The position numbers were made by a program, and so were the translations under genes. The notes under the pieces were generated by a model that saw nothing but the letters and a program-made list of their open reading frames with translations, did not search any database and was not told the DNA's origin. Below, one piece after another: positions 17,197 through 29,600 of a stretch of DNA of 32,302 nucleotides. Location of the stretch: NCBI GenBank assembly GCA_030618465.1, contig JAUXDD010000005.1, positions 1 to 32,302 on the forward strand, in the 5' to 3' direction. The number at the start of each line of letters is the position of its first letter. The stretch's first letter is position 1. This DNA is from Desulfobacteraceae bacterium (GTDB lineage: Bacteria; Desulfobacterota; Desulfobacteria; Desulfobacterales; SURF-7).

Positions 17197-18429
17197 ATGA
17201 ATTTTATCGCGGTTGTCGTATTGTTTACCATTATTGCTGATTTCATATTAAATGGAATTGCTGACAAATTGAACCTTGGGATGCTGAAAAGTGACCTTCC
17301 TGAAGAGTTTAATGGGTTGTATGATGCAGACCAATACAGAAAATCTCAGGAATACCTCAGGGTAAATACACGGTTTGGATGGATTTCATCCACTTTTAGT
17401 ATTATTGTTATCCTGGGATTCTGGTTCGGAAAAGGATTTCCCCTGTTAGATAACTGGGTGCAGTCTCTGGGCCAGGGCGTCATTATTTCCGGGTTGATAT
17501 ATTTTGGTGTTCTGATTTTTTTAAAGGCCGGCCTGACGCTGCCTTTTTCCATCTACTCCACGTTTGTGATTGAGGAACGATTCGGGTTCAACAAAACAAC
17601 AGCGGCCACATTTATTCTTGATATGGTAAAAGGTACGACTCTGTCCATACTGATCGGGGTGCCGCTGCTTGCCGGTGTGCTGGCTTTTTTTGAATATGCG
17701 GGGGTCAATGCGTGGTGGTACTGCTGGATAGCTGTAACTATTTTCATGCTTGTTTTTCAATTTATCGCCCCCACATGGATTTTTCCTTTGTTTAATAAAT
17801 TTAAACCCATTGAGGATGGAAAACTCAAGACCGCTATTATGTCATACGCCCGTTCAATACATTTCCCTTTGGAAAATGTATATGTAATGGACGGTTCCAA
17901 ACGATCAAGTAAATCCAATGCCTTTTTTACCGGTTTTGGAAAACATAAACGCATTGTTCTATTTGATACCCTTATTGAACGGCATACAGTTGAAGAACTT
18001 GTGGCTGTCCTGGCCCATGAAATGGGGCATTACAAAAAAAAACATATACTCCAGATGATTGTTGCAGGTATTTTTCAGATGGGGCTGATGCTGTTTTTAT
18101 TGTCGTTTTTTATCTCATACCAGGGGCTTTTTGATGCATTTTATATGGAGCGGATGACCGTCAGCGCAGGGATGATTTTTTTTGGCATGCTCTACTCGCC
18201 AATGGATTTTTTCATGAATATTTTCATGCAGATGCATTCGAGAAAAAATGAGTATCGGGCTGACCGGTTTGCCGTGGAGACAACCGGGGATTCCATTTCA
18301 CTGGCAGATGCCCTGAAAAAACTCTCTGCCCAAAACCTTTCAAATCTTGTTCCACATCCGTTTTATGTGTTCTTGAATTATTCACATCCGCCGCTTTTAC
18401 AACGGATACATTCCATATCAAGACCATGA
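17197..18429 (+). CDS. M48 family (Ste24/CAAX prenyl protease type) metallopeptidase
   Basis: Multi-TM; zinc motif VAVLAHEMGHYKKKH; second motif NEYRADRFAVE. Confidence 0.92.
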   Translation: MNFIAVVVLFTIIADFILNGIADKLNLGMLKSDLPEEFNGLYDADQYRKSQEYLRVNTRFGWISSTFSIIVILGFWFGKGFPLLDNWVQSLGQGVIISGLIYFGVLIFLKAGLTLPFSIYSTFVIEERFGFNKTTAATFILDMVKGTTLSILIGVPLLAGVLAFFEYAGVNAWWYCWIAVTIFMLVFQFIAPTWIFPLFNKFKPIEDGKLKTAIMSYARSIHFPLENVYVMDGSKRSSKSNAFFTGFGKHKRIVLFDTLIERHTVEELVAVLAHEMGHYKKKHILQMIVAGIFQMGLMLFLLSFFISYQGLFDAFYMERMTVSAGMIFFGMLYSPMDFFMNIFMQMHSRKNEYRADRFAVETTGDSISLADALKKLSAQNLSNLVPHPFYVFLNYSHPPLLQRIHSISRP

Positions 18430-18488
18430 AAATATATATCCAGTTATGAATATTTTGAATACCATTACTTCACATAAAATCCATACAA

Positions 18489-20474
18489 ATGCCGATAATA
18501 GAAAATAAAACTTTTTTACCTGAAATTCTTGCCCCTGCCGGAGATACATCCTCTTTTCTTGCAGCCCTGTCCGCCGGGGCAGATGCTGTATACTGTGGTT
18601 TGAAAGATTTTTCAGCCAGGGCCCAGTCAACCAACTTTACCATTAAGGAACTTGCCTCACTTACTGAACTTGCCCGTGATAAAGGGACAAAAGTGTATGT
18701 CGCCGTAAATACTCTGATAAAGCCAAATGAACTTGATAAGGCAGGGCGTTTTCTTGACCAGCTGAAACGGAGCGTTAAACCGGATGCCCTGATTATCCAG
18801 GACCTTTCTTTCATAAAACTTGCCGAGCAGACAGGTTATGATGGTAAACTCCATCTTTCTACTCTGGCGAATGTAAGTTTTCCTGAAGCCGTAAAAATGG
18901 CAGGCACCCTTTCCCGGGTGAATCGGGTGGTGGTCCCGAGAGAACTCAGTATTGATGAGATAAAGGCCATGGCTGAAGTCTGTCCTGATGGTATAAATCT
19001 GGAAGTGTTTGTGCATGGTGCCCTTTGTTACGGTGTATCCGGGCGGTGTTACTGGAGTAGTTATTTAGGGGGGAAAAGCGGTCTCAGGGGAAGATGTGTT
19101 CAGCCGTGTCGAAGATTTTATATACAGAAAGAACAGAAAAAACGGTTTTTTTCCTGCCAGGATCTAAGTCTGGATGTTCTTGCCAAAGTTTTGTTGTCTG
19201 TGCCTGAAATACATGCATGGAAAATCGAAGGCAGAAGAAAAGGGCCCCACTACGTTTTTAATACGGTCAGTGCATACAGAATGTTCAGGGATCATGGGGG
19301 TGACCCGGATAAGAAAAAAATGGCAATACAACTGCTTGAAGATGCCCTGGGAAGGAGAGGGACGCACTATAATTTCCTGTCCCAACGGCAGCAGCATCCT
19401 GTAAAAATTGACATTCAAACTGGTTCCGGCTTTTTAACGGGAAAAATACAAGGCTCAAAACAGAAACCATACCTTATTCCCAGGGTTAAACTAATGGCCG
19501 GGGATCTTCTCCGTCTTGGATATGAAGATGAGCCAAACCATGAAATAATAAAAGTAACCAAATATGTTCCCAAAAAAGGACGGTTGTATGTCAGTCTACC
19601 CCCGAAAAAATGTCCGGCAAACGGTACACCTGTTTTTCATATTGACAGAAGAAGCAAAATACTTGAAGAGTGTCTGGCCGTGCTGAAGAAAGAACTTTTT
19701 AAAAAAACAGCCCCAAAAGATATTCCATCAAATTTCAGGGCCAGGCTTTCCGGAAAAACAAACAGGAAAATAAAACCTGTCGAAATAACTGTATACAGAA
19801 AACCGTCAAGAGGCCATCAGTATGGAGATTTCGGGATATGGCTGGCGTCGCAGTCATCAACTCCCTTACTCCATGGAAACAAGCTGAAGCAATGCTGGTG
19901 GTGGCTTCCGCCGGTTATCTGGCCTGATGATGAAAAAAAACTAAAGCAACAAATCGTACATTTGATAAAACTCGGCAGCAGAAAGTTTGTGTTAAATGCG
20001 CCGTGGCAAATGTCGTTTTTTAAAACCGGAAAAGGACTGAATCTCTGGGCTGGACCGTTTTGTAATCAGGCAAATCCCTTATCCCTCAGCGTGCTTGCAG
20101 AGTGTGGATTTTCAGGCGCAATTGTCAGCCCTGAACTGGGTTCGGAAGATTATTTGATGTTGCCGGGGAAAAGTCCGCTTTCACTCGGGATAGTTCTGTC
20201 AGGTAACTGGCCTGTCTGCATATCAAGAACTATTTCGGAAAATTTGAAAACGGATTCTTTTTTTACCAGTCCCAGAGGTGAAAAGACCTGGTCCAGAAAA
20301 TACGGCCCGGATTTTTGGATCTATCCAAACTGGCTTTTGAATATTGAAAATAAAAAAAAAGAACTGCAACGGGCAGGCTACTGTCTGTTTGTTCATATTT
20401 CTGAGCCAATGCCTAAAAAAGTAAAACTGAAAAAGCGGCCGGGAGAGTGGAACTGGAATGTAAAGCTATTGTAA
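18489..20474 (+). CDS. U32 family peptidase (YhbU/RlhA-like)
   Basis: LPEILAPAGDTSSFLAALSAGADAVYCGLKDFSARAQ; ALCYGVSGRCYWSSYLGGKSGLRGRCVQPCRRFY, with the U32 signature cysteines. Confidence 0.9.
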   Translation: MPIIENKTFLPEILAPAGDTSSFLAALSAGADAVYCGLKDFSARAQSTNFTIKELASLTELARDKGTKVYVAVNTLIKPNELDKAGRFLDQLKRSVKPDALIIQDLSFIKLAEQTGYDGKLHLSTLANVSFPEAVKMAGTLSRVNRVVVPRELSIDEIKAMAEVCPDGINLEVFVHGALCYGVSGRCYWSSYLGGKSGLRGRCVQPCRRFYIQKEQKKRFFSCQDLSLDVLAKVLLSVPEIHAWKIEGRRKGPHYVFNTVSAYRMFRDHGGDPDKKKMAIQLLEDALGRRGTHYNFLSQRQQHPVKIDIQTGSGFLTGKIQGSKQKPYLIPRVKLMAGDLLRLGYEDEPNHEIIKVTKYVPKKGRLYVSLPPKKCPANGTPVFHIDRRSKILEECLAVLKKELFKKTAPKDIPSNFRARLSGKTNRKIKPVEITVYRKPSRGHQYGDFGIWLASQSSTPLLHGNKLKQCWWWLPPVIWPDDEKKLKQQIVHLIKLGSRKFVLNAPWQMSFFKTGKGLNLWAGPFCNQANPLSLSVLAECGFSGAIVSPELGSEDYLMLPGKSPLSLGIVLSGNWPVCISRTISENLKTDSFFTSPRGEKTWSRKYGPDFWIYPNWLLNIENKKKELQRAGYCLFVHISEPMPKKVKLKKRPGEWNWNVKLL

Positions 20475-20489
20475 TTTGGAGGTAATTTA

Positions 20490-20927
20490 ATGGAACCTGC
20501 TTCAATCTTTTACGATTCAATAGAAGTCAATTTGAAAACAGGTATAGATATTTGCGATATTACAGCCGACCTTATAAATATAGTTACCCTGTCCAGGGTT
20601 GAAAATGGGAACTTGATGGCTACTGTAACAGGTTCAACCGGGTCTTTGACGACAATTGAATATGAACCAGGAGTAGTAAAGGATTTAAAAAATGCCATAA
20701 ACCGGCTTGCTCCTCCAGGTGAAGAATATGAACACGAAAAAGCATGGCATGACGGGAACGGCCATAGTCATGTTCAGGCAGCCTTGCTTGGGCCTTCCCT
20801 GGTATTGCCTGTGAGGAACGGAAGGATAAAACTTGGTACATGGCAACAAGTTGTATTGATTAACCATGATAATAGTCCAAGATCAAGAATCGTTGAGATT
20901 ACAATTATTGGAACAAGAGATAAATAA
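20490..20927 (+). CDS. YjbQ family protein (UPF0047)
   Basis: EYEHEKAWHDGNGHSHVQAALLGPSLVLPVRNGRIKLGTWQQVVLINHDNSPRSRIVEITIIG is highly characteristic. Confidence 0.9.
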   Translation: MEPASIFYDSIEVNLKTGIDICDITADLINIVTLSRVENGNLMATVTGSTGSLTTIEYEPGVVKDLKNAINRLAPPGEEYEHEKAWHDGNGHSHVQAALLGPSLVLPVRNGRIKLGTWQQVVLINHDNSPRSRIVEITIIGTRDK

Positions 20928-21170
20928 GTTAGAAAAACGTCCCCTGAAAAGCCAAACCATCCAACTTTTTGTCTGATTTAAAAATATCGTGAAAAATGAT
21001 CGTTGAGGCATTGATAATTCTTAATTATTTCTGAATGTTAAAATATTTGCCATTTATTTTACTTTTATCGTTGTTTTTTTTAATATTGTCTGGTAGTAAA
21101 TTCCACTTATGCCATCCTGAAGAAAGGATTGAGCATAAATAAAATGTTGGCTTAGGGGGATAAATTTTTA

Positions 21171-23225
21171 ATGGATAATTTAATAACAAACGATTCAGAC
21201 AATCAACCAGAAGAAGTATTGAGTAACGATGCATTGCAGCCTGCAGAGGGTTCAGCAGAAAATCCGGCTGCTGATAAAGAATTTTCGAACGATGATAATG
21301 ATCAGGACGGCAGCATGGAAGAACTGATGAGTATGTATGAAGAAAGTTTCAAACGTTTTTCTGAAGGAGAAGTCGTCACCGGAAAGGTTATCTATATAGA
21401 TAAAGATTATGTGCTTGTGGACGTTGGGTACAAGTCTGAGGGCCAGATTCCTATCGCCGAGTTCAAAGGTGAAGATGGTACTGTTACCGTTGAAGTGGAC
21501 GATGAGGTTGAGATAATGATCGAACGGTGGGATGAGGAAGAAGAACGAGTCATCCTGTCTAAAGAAAAAGCTGCCAAAGTAAAGGTTTGGGAAGCAATCA
21601 AAGCAACACATGATGCTGACGAAACGATTGACGGCCTGATTATCAGTCGCGTTAAGGGTGGTTTTGCGGTTGATGTCGGGATTCAGGCATTTTTACCCGG
21701 TTCACAGGCTGATTTACGGCCTATTCGCAACCTCGATGAAATGGTTGGCCAGACATTTACTTTTAAGATATTAAAATATAACAGAAAAAGAAGCAATATT
21801 GTTTTGTCGAGAAGACTCATTCTTGAGCAGGAACGTGAATCACAAAGGGCCGAGACTCTTGCCTCCATAGAAGAAGGCCAGGTTATGGATGGAATTGTTA
21901 AAAATATTACGGAATATGGTATATTTGTTGATCTGGGCGGTGTGGACGGTCTTCTTCATATAACAGATATCTCCTGGGGACGTGTTAAGCATCCTTCTGA
22001 ACTTTATTCTGTGGGTGACAAAATAGCCGTTAAAGTTCTTTCGTTTGACCTTGAAAAAGAAAGAGTCTCCCTTGGAATGAAACAACTGACACCGGATCCA
22101 TGGACAGTGGCCATGGAAAAATATGCTGTGGGTACAAAGGTTATAGGAAAAGTGGTCAGCCTGACAGATTACGGTGCATTTGTTGAGCTTGAAGAGGGTA
22201 TTGAAGGTCTCATTCATGTTTCAGAAATGTCATGGACACGGAAAATTCGCCATCCTTCCAAAATGGTTTCAGCGGGAGAAGAAGTTGAGGCCGTTGTACT
22301 TGACATTAAACCGGAAACCAGGCGTGTATCCCTGGGCATGAAACAGACGGCTCCGAATCCCTGGGATGTCATCAGTGAGAAATATCCTGTGGGAACAACC
22401 ATTGAAGGTAAAATCAAGAACATCACAGACTTCGGCCTTTTTATCGGCATAGATGATGATATTGACGGTCTTATTCATATTTCAGATATATCATGGACAA
22501 AACGGATTAAACATCCTTCTGAGATTTATAAAAAAGGAGACCTGGTTCAGGCCATCGTTCTTGATATTGATAAACAGAGCGAAAGGTTTTCTCTCGGGGT
22601 CAAACAATTGCATCCGGATCCATGGAAATCTGCAGAAGTCCGGTATGGAGTCGGGAAAGTGATAAAGGGGATTGTTACAAATATTACTGACTTCGGTGTT
22701 TTTGTGGAACTCGAAGAAGGTATTGAGGGCCTTGTTCATGTATCTGAAATCAGCAAAGAAAAAATAAAAACACCTGTCGGACAGTATAATGTGGGTGAAG
22801 AAATTGCTGCCCGGGTTATGAATGTTAATACTGATGACAGACGAATTGGTCTTTCAATAAAACGGCTTGAAATTGAAGATGATCAGAGCATGCTGAAGGA
22901 TTATGTTAATAATTTGAGTACACCCATATCATCCTTTGGTGAAATCCTGCGCGAAAACCTCCAGGAAAAAATCAAAGAAGGAGACGACGATAACGGTGAT
23001 GCTGAAAGCGCAGATGCCGCAGTCGCAGGGTCTGAAAGTGAAGATATCAAAACAGATAGCGCTGTTGAAGATGAAACTGTAAAGGAAGAAAAACTCGAAG
23101 AAGCAAGTGACTCCGAAGTCAATGCAGCCTCTGAAAAAATCGAAGGCGACAGTTCTGATAACGAGGCTTCAGAGGCAGATGACGTCCAGTCTGATGAAGA
23201 TAAAAAAAGCGAAGACGACCGATAG
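21171..23225 (+). CDS. rpsA: 30S ribosomal protein S1, with long acidic N- and C-terminal extensions
   Basis: Multiple S1 domains (GTKVIGKVVSLTDYGAFVELEEGIEGLIHVSEMSW; GTTIEGKIKNITDFGLFIGIDDDIDGLIHISDISW; VIKGIVTNITDFGVFVELEEGIEGLVHVSEIS). Confidence 0.96.
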   Translation: MDNLITNDSDNQPEEVLSNDALQPAEGSAENPAADKEFSNDDNDQDGSMEELMSMYEESFKRFSEGEVVTGKVIYIDKDYVLVDVGYKSEGQIPIAEFKGEDGTVTVEVDDEVEIMIERWDEEEERVILSKEKAAKVKVWEAIKATHDADETIDGLIISRVKGGFAVDVGIQAFLPGSQADLRPIRNLDEMVGQTFTFKILKYNRKRSNIVLSRRLILEQERESQRAETLASIEEGQVMDGIVKNITEYGIFVDLGGVDGLLHITDISWGRVKHPSELYSVGDKIAVKVLSFDLEKERVSLGMKQLTPDPWTVAMEKYAVGTKVIGKVVSLTDYGAFVELEEGIEGLIHVSEMSWTRKIRHPSKMVSAGEEVEAVVLDIKPETRRVSLGMKQTAPNPWDVISEKYPVGTTIEGKIKNITDFGLFIGIDDDIDGLIHISDISWTKRIKHPSEIYKKGDLVQAIVLDIDKQSERFSLGVKQLHPDPWKSAEVRYGVGKVIKGIVTNITDFGVFVELEEGIEGLVHVSEISKEKIKTPVGQYNVGEEIAARVMNVNTDDRRIGLSIKRLEIEDDQSMLKDYVNNLSTPISSFGEILRENLQEKIKEGDDDNGDAESADAAVAGSESEDIKTDSAVEDETVKEEKLEEASDSEVNAASEKIEGDSSDNEASEADDVQSDEDKKSEDDR

Positions 23226-23259
23226 TCCCGTTTTTTCAAAAGTTGTTTTATTCTTAAAT

Positions 23260-23299
23260 GAGGGGCTGAAAGACGTATCCAATTTACTTTCGGCCTCTC
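23260..23299 (+). terminator. Putative rpsA terminator hairpin
   Basis: GAGGGGCTGAAAG (23260-23272) pairs with CTTTCGGCCTCTC (23287-23299), 13 bp including two G-U pairs; only a short TTTA follows. Confidence 0.6.
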
Positions 23300-23367
23300 T
23301 TTATGATAGGCTTTCAAACAATCCATAGATTCCCTGTTTGCCATTATTCTGTGAGGTGGTAACGATT

Positions 23368-24261
23368 ATGTTTTCCCGCAGACACCCGTATCTTTTTTTT
23401 GTTTTGGTATTCTTATCCATTATCGCAGCTGGAACCATTGTTGTTTCCATGCTGGTGGTAATGGGCTCAAAAGGTTCTGACTTTGAGTTTGGCGAGAAAG
23501 TTGGCATCATTGAGCTTATCGGTGTGATTTCAGATTCTAAAGAAATTATTAATAACTTGAAAACATTTCGTGAAGATGAGTCAATTAAGGCCATCATCAT
23601 CAGAATTGATTCTCCCGGCGGAGGTGTGGGACCATCCCAGGAAATATTCAGGGAAGTCAGAAAAACGATAAAAGTAAAAAAAGTTGTTGCCTCAATGGGG
23701 TCTGTGGCAGCCTCAGGCGGGTATTATGTCGCGGCCGGCACGGATGGAATTATTGCCAATCCCGGTACAATAACAGGAAGTATCGGCGTGATAATGGGAT
23801 ATACGAATTTCCGGAAACTGCTCCAGAAGATCGGACTGGTGCCTGTTGTTATTAAAAGCGGAGAGTTCAAGGATATGGGGTCCCCTGCCAGGGAAATGAC
23901 TGAGGGAGAGAGGCAGATTCTTCAACATTTCACTGATAAAATCCACAACCAGTTTGTCCGGGATGTTGCCGAAGGAAGAAACATGGCGTTATCGAGAATG
24001 AAAGAACTTGCCGACGGACGCATTTATACGGGTGAAGATGCAAAAGATCTCGGGCTGATTGATCGCCTTGGCAATCTTGAGGACGCTGTGGAGTGGGCGG
24101 GCCGCCTTGGTGGGATCAAAGGTAAGATCAAAGTTGTTTATCCAAGTGCGAAAAAAATACCGTTTATCAAATACCTGACCGATTCATCACTCAGTGAGTT
24201 GATTGAAAGAATTGCCAATCCATCCCTGTCGGCAGGATATCTTTATCGACCCGGCAGTTAA
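23368..24261 (+). CDS. sppA: Signal peptide peptidase SppA (S49 family, 36K type)
   Basis: IRIDSPGGGVGPSQEIFREV; ASMGSVAASGGYYVAAGTDGIIANPGTITGSIGVIM; KSGEFKDMGSP. The ORF track starts at a TTG 23338; ATG 23368 gives a clean N-terminal TM. Confidence 0.93.
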   Translation: MFSRRHPYLFFVLVFLSIIAAGTIVVSMLVVMGSKGSDFEFGEKVGIIELIGVISDSKEIINNLKTFREDESIKAIIIRIDSPGGGVGPSQEIFREVRKTIKVKKVVASMGSVAASGGYYVAAGTDGIIANPGTITGSIGVIMGYTNFRKLLQKIGLVPVVIKSGEFKDMGSPAREMTEGERQILQHFTDKIHNQFVRDVAEGRNMALSRMKELADGRIYTGEDAKDLGLIDRLGNLEDAVEWAGRLGGIKGKIKVVYPSAKKIPFIKYLTDSSLSELIERIANPSLSAGYLYRPGS

Positions 24262-24266
24262 GCCGT

Positions 24267-24926
24267 TTACTCAAAAAGACTCACATCACCTATCCCCTTT
24301 CGTATGACCTCAGGGTATTCATTGAGCATTGAAATGACACTGGATGGTTTTCCCGGAACAGGTCCCCCGTCAATGACAACATCAATTTGTGAACCGTAAA
24401 AGTCGTGAATCAGCGACGGATCATGGATCTCCGTGCCATCTGGCATTTTCGCACTTGTGGATATAATTGCGTTCGTTAATTCTTCAATCAGTTTCATGCA
24501 GATATTGTTATCCGGTACACGTATCCCAGCGGTCTTTCTTTTGGTCAGCATGATTTTAGGAACCATTTTTGAACCTTCTAGAACAAATGTATAGGGACCT
24601 GGCAAAAGGCGTTTCATGGTTTTGTACGCGTAGTTTGAAACTTTGGCGTACTGGCTTATATTTTTTAATCCTGAGCAGATGAAGCTGAAAGGCTTGTTTT
24701 TATTTCTCTGTTTTAGCGTATAAATTTTTTCAATAGCCTTTTTATTCATGATATCACAGCCGATCCCATAAAATGTATCTGTGGGATAGGCAATAACGCC
24801 GCCTTTTCTAAGGATATCAACAACCCTGTCTATAAGCCGTTTTTGAGGATTCAGTGGATTAATTTTCAGTAGCATATAAATTGTCTGTATAAACTTCCAA
24901 GGGTTTATTTTTACATGGGAAACCAT
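24267..24926 (-). CDS. Threonylcarbamoyl-AMP synthase (Sua5/YciO/YrdC/YwlC family)
   Basis: GGVIAYPTDTFYGIGCDIMNKKAIEKIYTLKQRNKNKPFSFIC; LLPGPYTFVLEGSKMVPKIMLTKRKTAGIRVPDN. Confidence 0.9.
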   Translation of the reverse strand: MVSHVKINPWKFIQTIYMLLKINPLNPQKRLIDRVVDILRKGGVIAYPTDTFYGIGCDIMNKKAIEKIYTLKQRNKNKPFSFICSGLKNISQYAKVSNYAYKTMKRLLPGPYTFVLEGSKMVPKIMLTKRKTAGIRVPDNNICMKLIEELTNAIISTSAKMPDGTEIHDPSLIHDFYGSQIDVVIDGGPVPGKPSSVISMLNEYPEVIRKGIGDVSLFE

Positions 24927-25093
24927 GCCTTTCAGATATTAATACGTGCAATTTTATTATGTTATCGGTATCTTGTCAAGGCATCAAATAAAGGATTGCT
25001 AAAGAAAATCCTATTTGCTATTCAATACTGCTAAATGTTAACTTGAATTTTTGGTTTGAGCCCGGAAAGATATGAGAAGCAAAGCGTTCAAAC

Positions 25094-26613
<1,520 letters not shown>

Positions 26614-26624
26614 TAAAAAAAGTT

Positions 26625-29600
26625 ATGACGACCGATTTTGTTCACCTGCATGTTCATACTCAGTACAGCCTGCTTGACGGGGCAATAAGACTTGACCCGC
26701 TTTTTAAGCGTGTTGCTGAATTTGGAATGGATGCTGTTGCCATAACCGATCATGGTACGATGTTCGGTACGATTGAATTCTACGAAATGGCAAAAAAGGC
26801 CGGGATCAAACCCTTGATCGGGTGTGAGTGCTATATGGCCCCGAGAAGCCTGAAACATAAAACCTCCCGGGACAGTAAAGGGCTTTCCCATCTTGTTTTG
26901 CTTGCAGAAAACATGGAGGGGTATCGTAATCTTTGCAAGCTTGTCACCATTGCCCAACTGGAAGGATTCTACTACAAGCCCCGTATAGACAAAGACGTGC
27001 TGCAACAGCACTCCAAAGGGCTTATTGCACTGTCTGCCTGTCTCCACGGTGAAATTCCACTGCTTATTAATCAGGGTAAAACAGACCTGGCTGACGATAC
27101 CGCATGTTTCTACCAGGAGCTGTTCGGCGAAAACAATTTTTTTCTTGAAGTGCAGAACAACGGTATTGATGTACAGGAAAAAGTGAATCTTGCCCTTCGT
27201 GAAATGAGCACCCGCTTATCGATTCCCCTTGTAGCGACAAACGACTGCCATTACCTGGATAAAGAAGATGTCTATGCCCATGAAGTTCTTTTATGTATCC
27301 AGACCGGCTCCACAGTGAATGACCCCAATCGATTCAAATTTTCAACCGACCAGCTCTATTTTAAATCGCCGGAAGAGATGCACGCGTCGTTTTCCGATTA
27401 CCCGGGGGCACTGGAAAATACAGTGGCCATCGCCAGGCGATGCGATATTGAATTTGATTTTAATACATTTCATTTTCCACAGTACGATGCCGATTCCGAG
27501 CAGACGACCGATGAAATCTTTGAAGAGAAGGTACGTGAAGGATATGAGAAACGATTACGTCAGATAGAGGCGAAGAATCCTGGTATTGATAAAAACCTGT
27601 ATAATGAACGCCTGGAATATGAAATTGGAGTAATTAAGGGTATGGGATTCCCCGGGTACTTCCTGATTGTTTCCGATTTTATCATCTACAGCAAAAAAAA
27701 TAACATACCTGTCGGCCCCGGACGTGGATCTGCCGCGGGAAGCATCGTTGCATATGCCCTGGGAATTACAGATCTGGATCCGATTGAGCATGGTTTGATA
27801 TTTGAAAGATTTTTAAATCCCGCCCGTAAGAGCATGCCTGACATTGATGTGGATTTTTGTATTAACGGCAGGGAAGATGTCTTCAAGTATGTTGTGGACA
27901 GATACGGCGGCGGCGAGTATGTCGCTCAGATTATTACATTCGGAAAGTTGAAAACACGGGCAGTTATTCGGGATGTGGGAAGGGCACTGGCTATTCCGTT
28001 GAGTGAAGTGGACGCCATCGCCAAGCTGGTGCCGGATGTGCTTAATATTAAACTGGATGACGCATTAAAGCAGGAACCGAAAATTCTTGAACTTGTCGAA
28101 TCAAGATCAGATGTTGCCGATCTCATAAAAATCTGTCGCGTACTTGAGGGGCTTCCCAGGCATGCATCCACTCATGCTGCAGGGGTTGTGATCGGTGATA
28201 AACCCCTTGTGGAATATCTGCCCCTTTATAAAGGAAAAAAAGGTGAAGTTGTAACCCAGTTCGACATGAAACGAGTTGAACAAATAGGGCTTGTTAAATT
28301 TGATTTTCTGGGCCTTCGCAACCTTACTGTTATTGAAAGAGCACTGCAGCTTATAAAGGGCCAGGACCGTACACCGCCTGATTTGATAAATATTGATTAT
28401 AATGACCCGGATACTTACAAATTGCTTTCCTCCGGTGATACAACCGGAGTTTTTCAGCTTGAAAGCTCGGGCATGAAGGATCTTATCCAGAGATTAAAAC
28501 CCGAGTCTTTTTCGGATGTCACAGCACTTGTGGCATTGTACCGTCCGGGTCCGCTGGATAGCGGCATGGTAGATGATTATGTGGAAAGAAAGCACGGAAG
28601 AGAACCGGTCACTTATCTTGTCCCTGAACTGGAGCCTATATTAAAGGAGACATACGGCGTCATTCTTTACCAGGAACAGGTGATGAAGATTGCCGGTACG
28701 CTGGCCAACTATTCCATGGCGGATGCAGACGGTCTTCGGAAGGCTATGGGAAAGAAAATCGCCACGATGATGGCCATGCACAGGGACCTTTTTATGAAAG
28801 GAGCCCGTGAGAACAACATCCCCGTGGACAAGGCGAAAAATATTTTTGATCTCATGGAAAAATTCGGGGGCTATGGGTTCAATAAATCTCACAGCGCGGC
28901 ATATGCCATTATCGCCTTTCAGACTGCCTATCTGAAAACCCATTTCCCGATTGAATTTATGGCTGCTCTCCTCACCAGTGAGATGGGTAATTCAGACAGT
29001 GTTGTGAAGTTTATTGCCGAATGCCGCAGTCACGATATTGAAGTGCTTCCGCCGGATATCAATGAGAGTGGCACAACGTTTATGGTAAACGGGTCAAGGA
29101 TCAGATTCGGGCTTGTAGCTGTTAAAAATGTGGGGGAAGTAGCGATTGAGTCAATTATTGAGGCTAGAAAAGAAGGTCGATTTTCGTCTCTGTTTGATTT
29201 CTTTGAACGGGTAGAATCCAGAAAGGTAAATAAACGGGTTGTTGAAAGCCTGATAACGTGTGGTGCATTTGACTCAACAGGTGACAATCGTTCCCAGATG
29301 TTGGCTGTACTGGATGATGCCATTGATTTCGGACAGAGGACACAAAAGGAGAGAAATGATCCCCAGATGAGCCTGTTTGATATGGGGGATGATAAGCAGG
29401 TGACGTTAAATGCGCCTTCTATGCCTGAAATGGATGAGTGGGATGAAAAACAGCTCCTGGCACTTGAAAAGGAAGCGCTCGGATTTTATATTACCGGCCA
29501 TCCATTGCAGAAATATGAGGACATCCTTGAAAAATTTACGAATGCAAACACTATCTCCATAAAAGAAAAAAATAACGGAGAAGCTGTCAGAATCGGGGGT

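Noticed and set aside
22901-23344. 147 aa minus-strand Ser-rich ORF over the rpsA C-terminus
   Set aside because: Ser/Leu-rich antisense of the acidic Glu/Asp/Ser tail; composition is a codon artefact.
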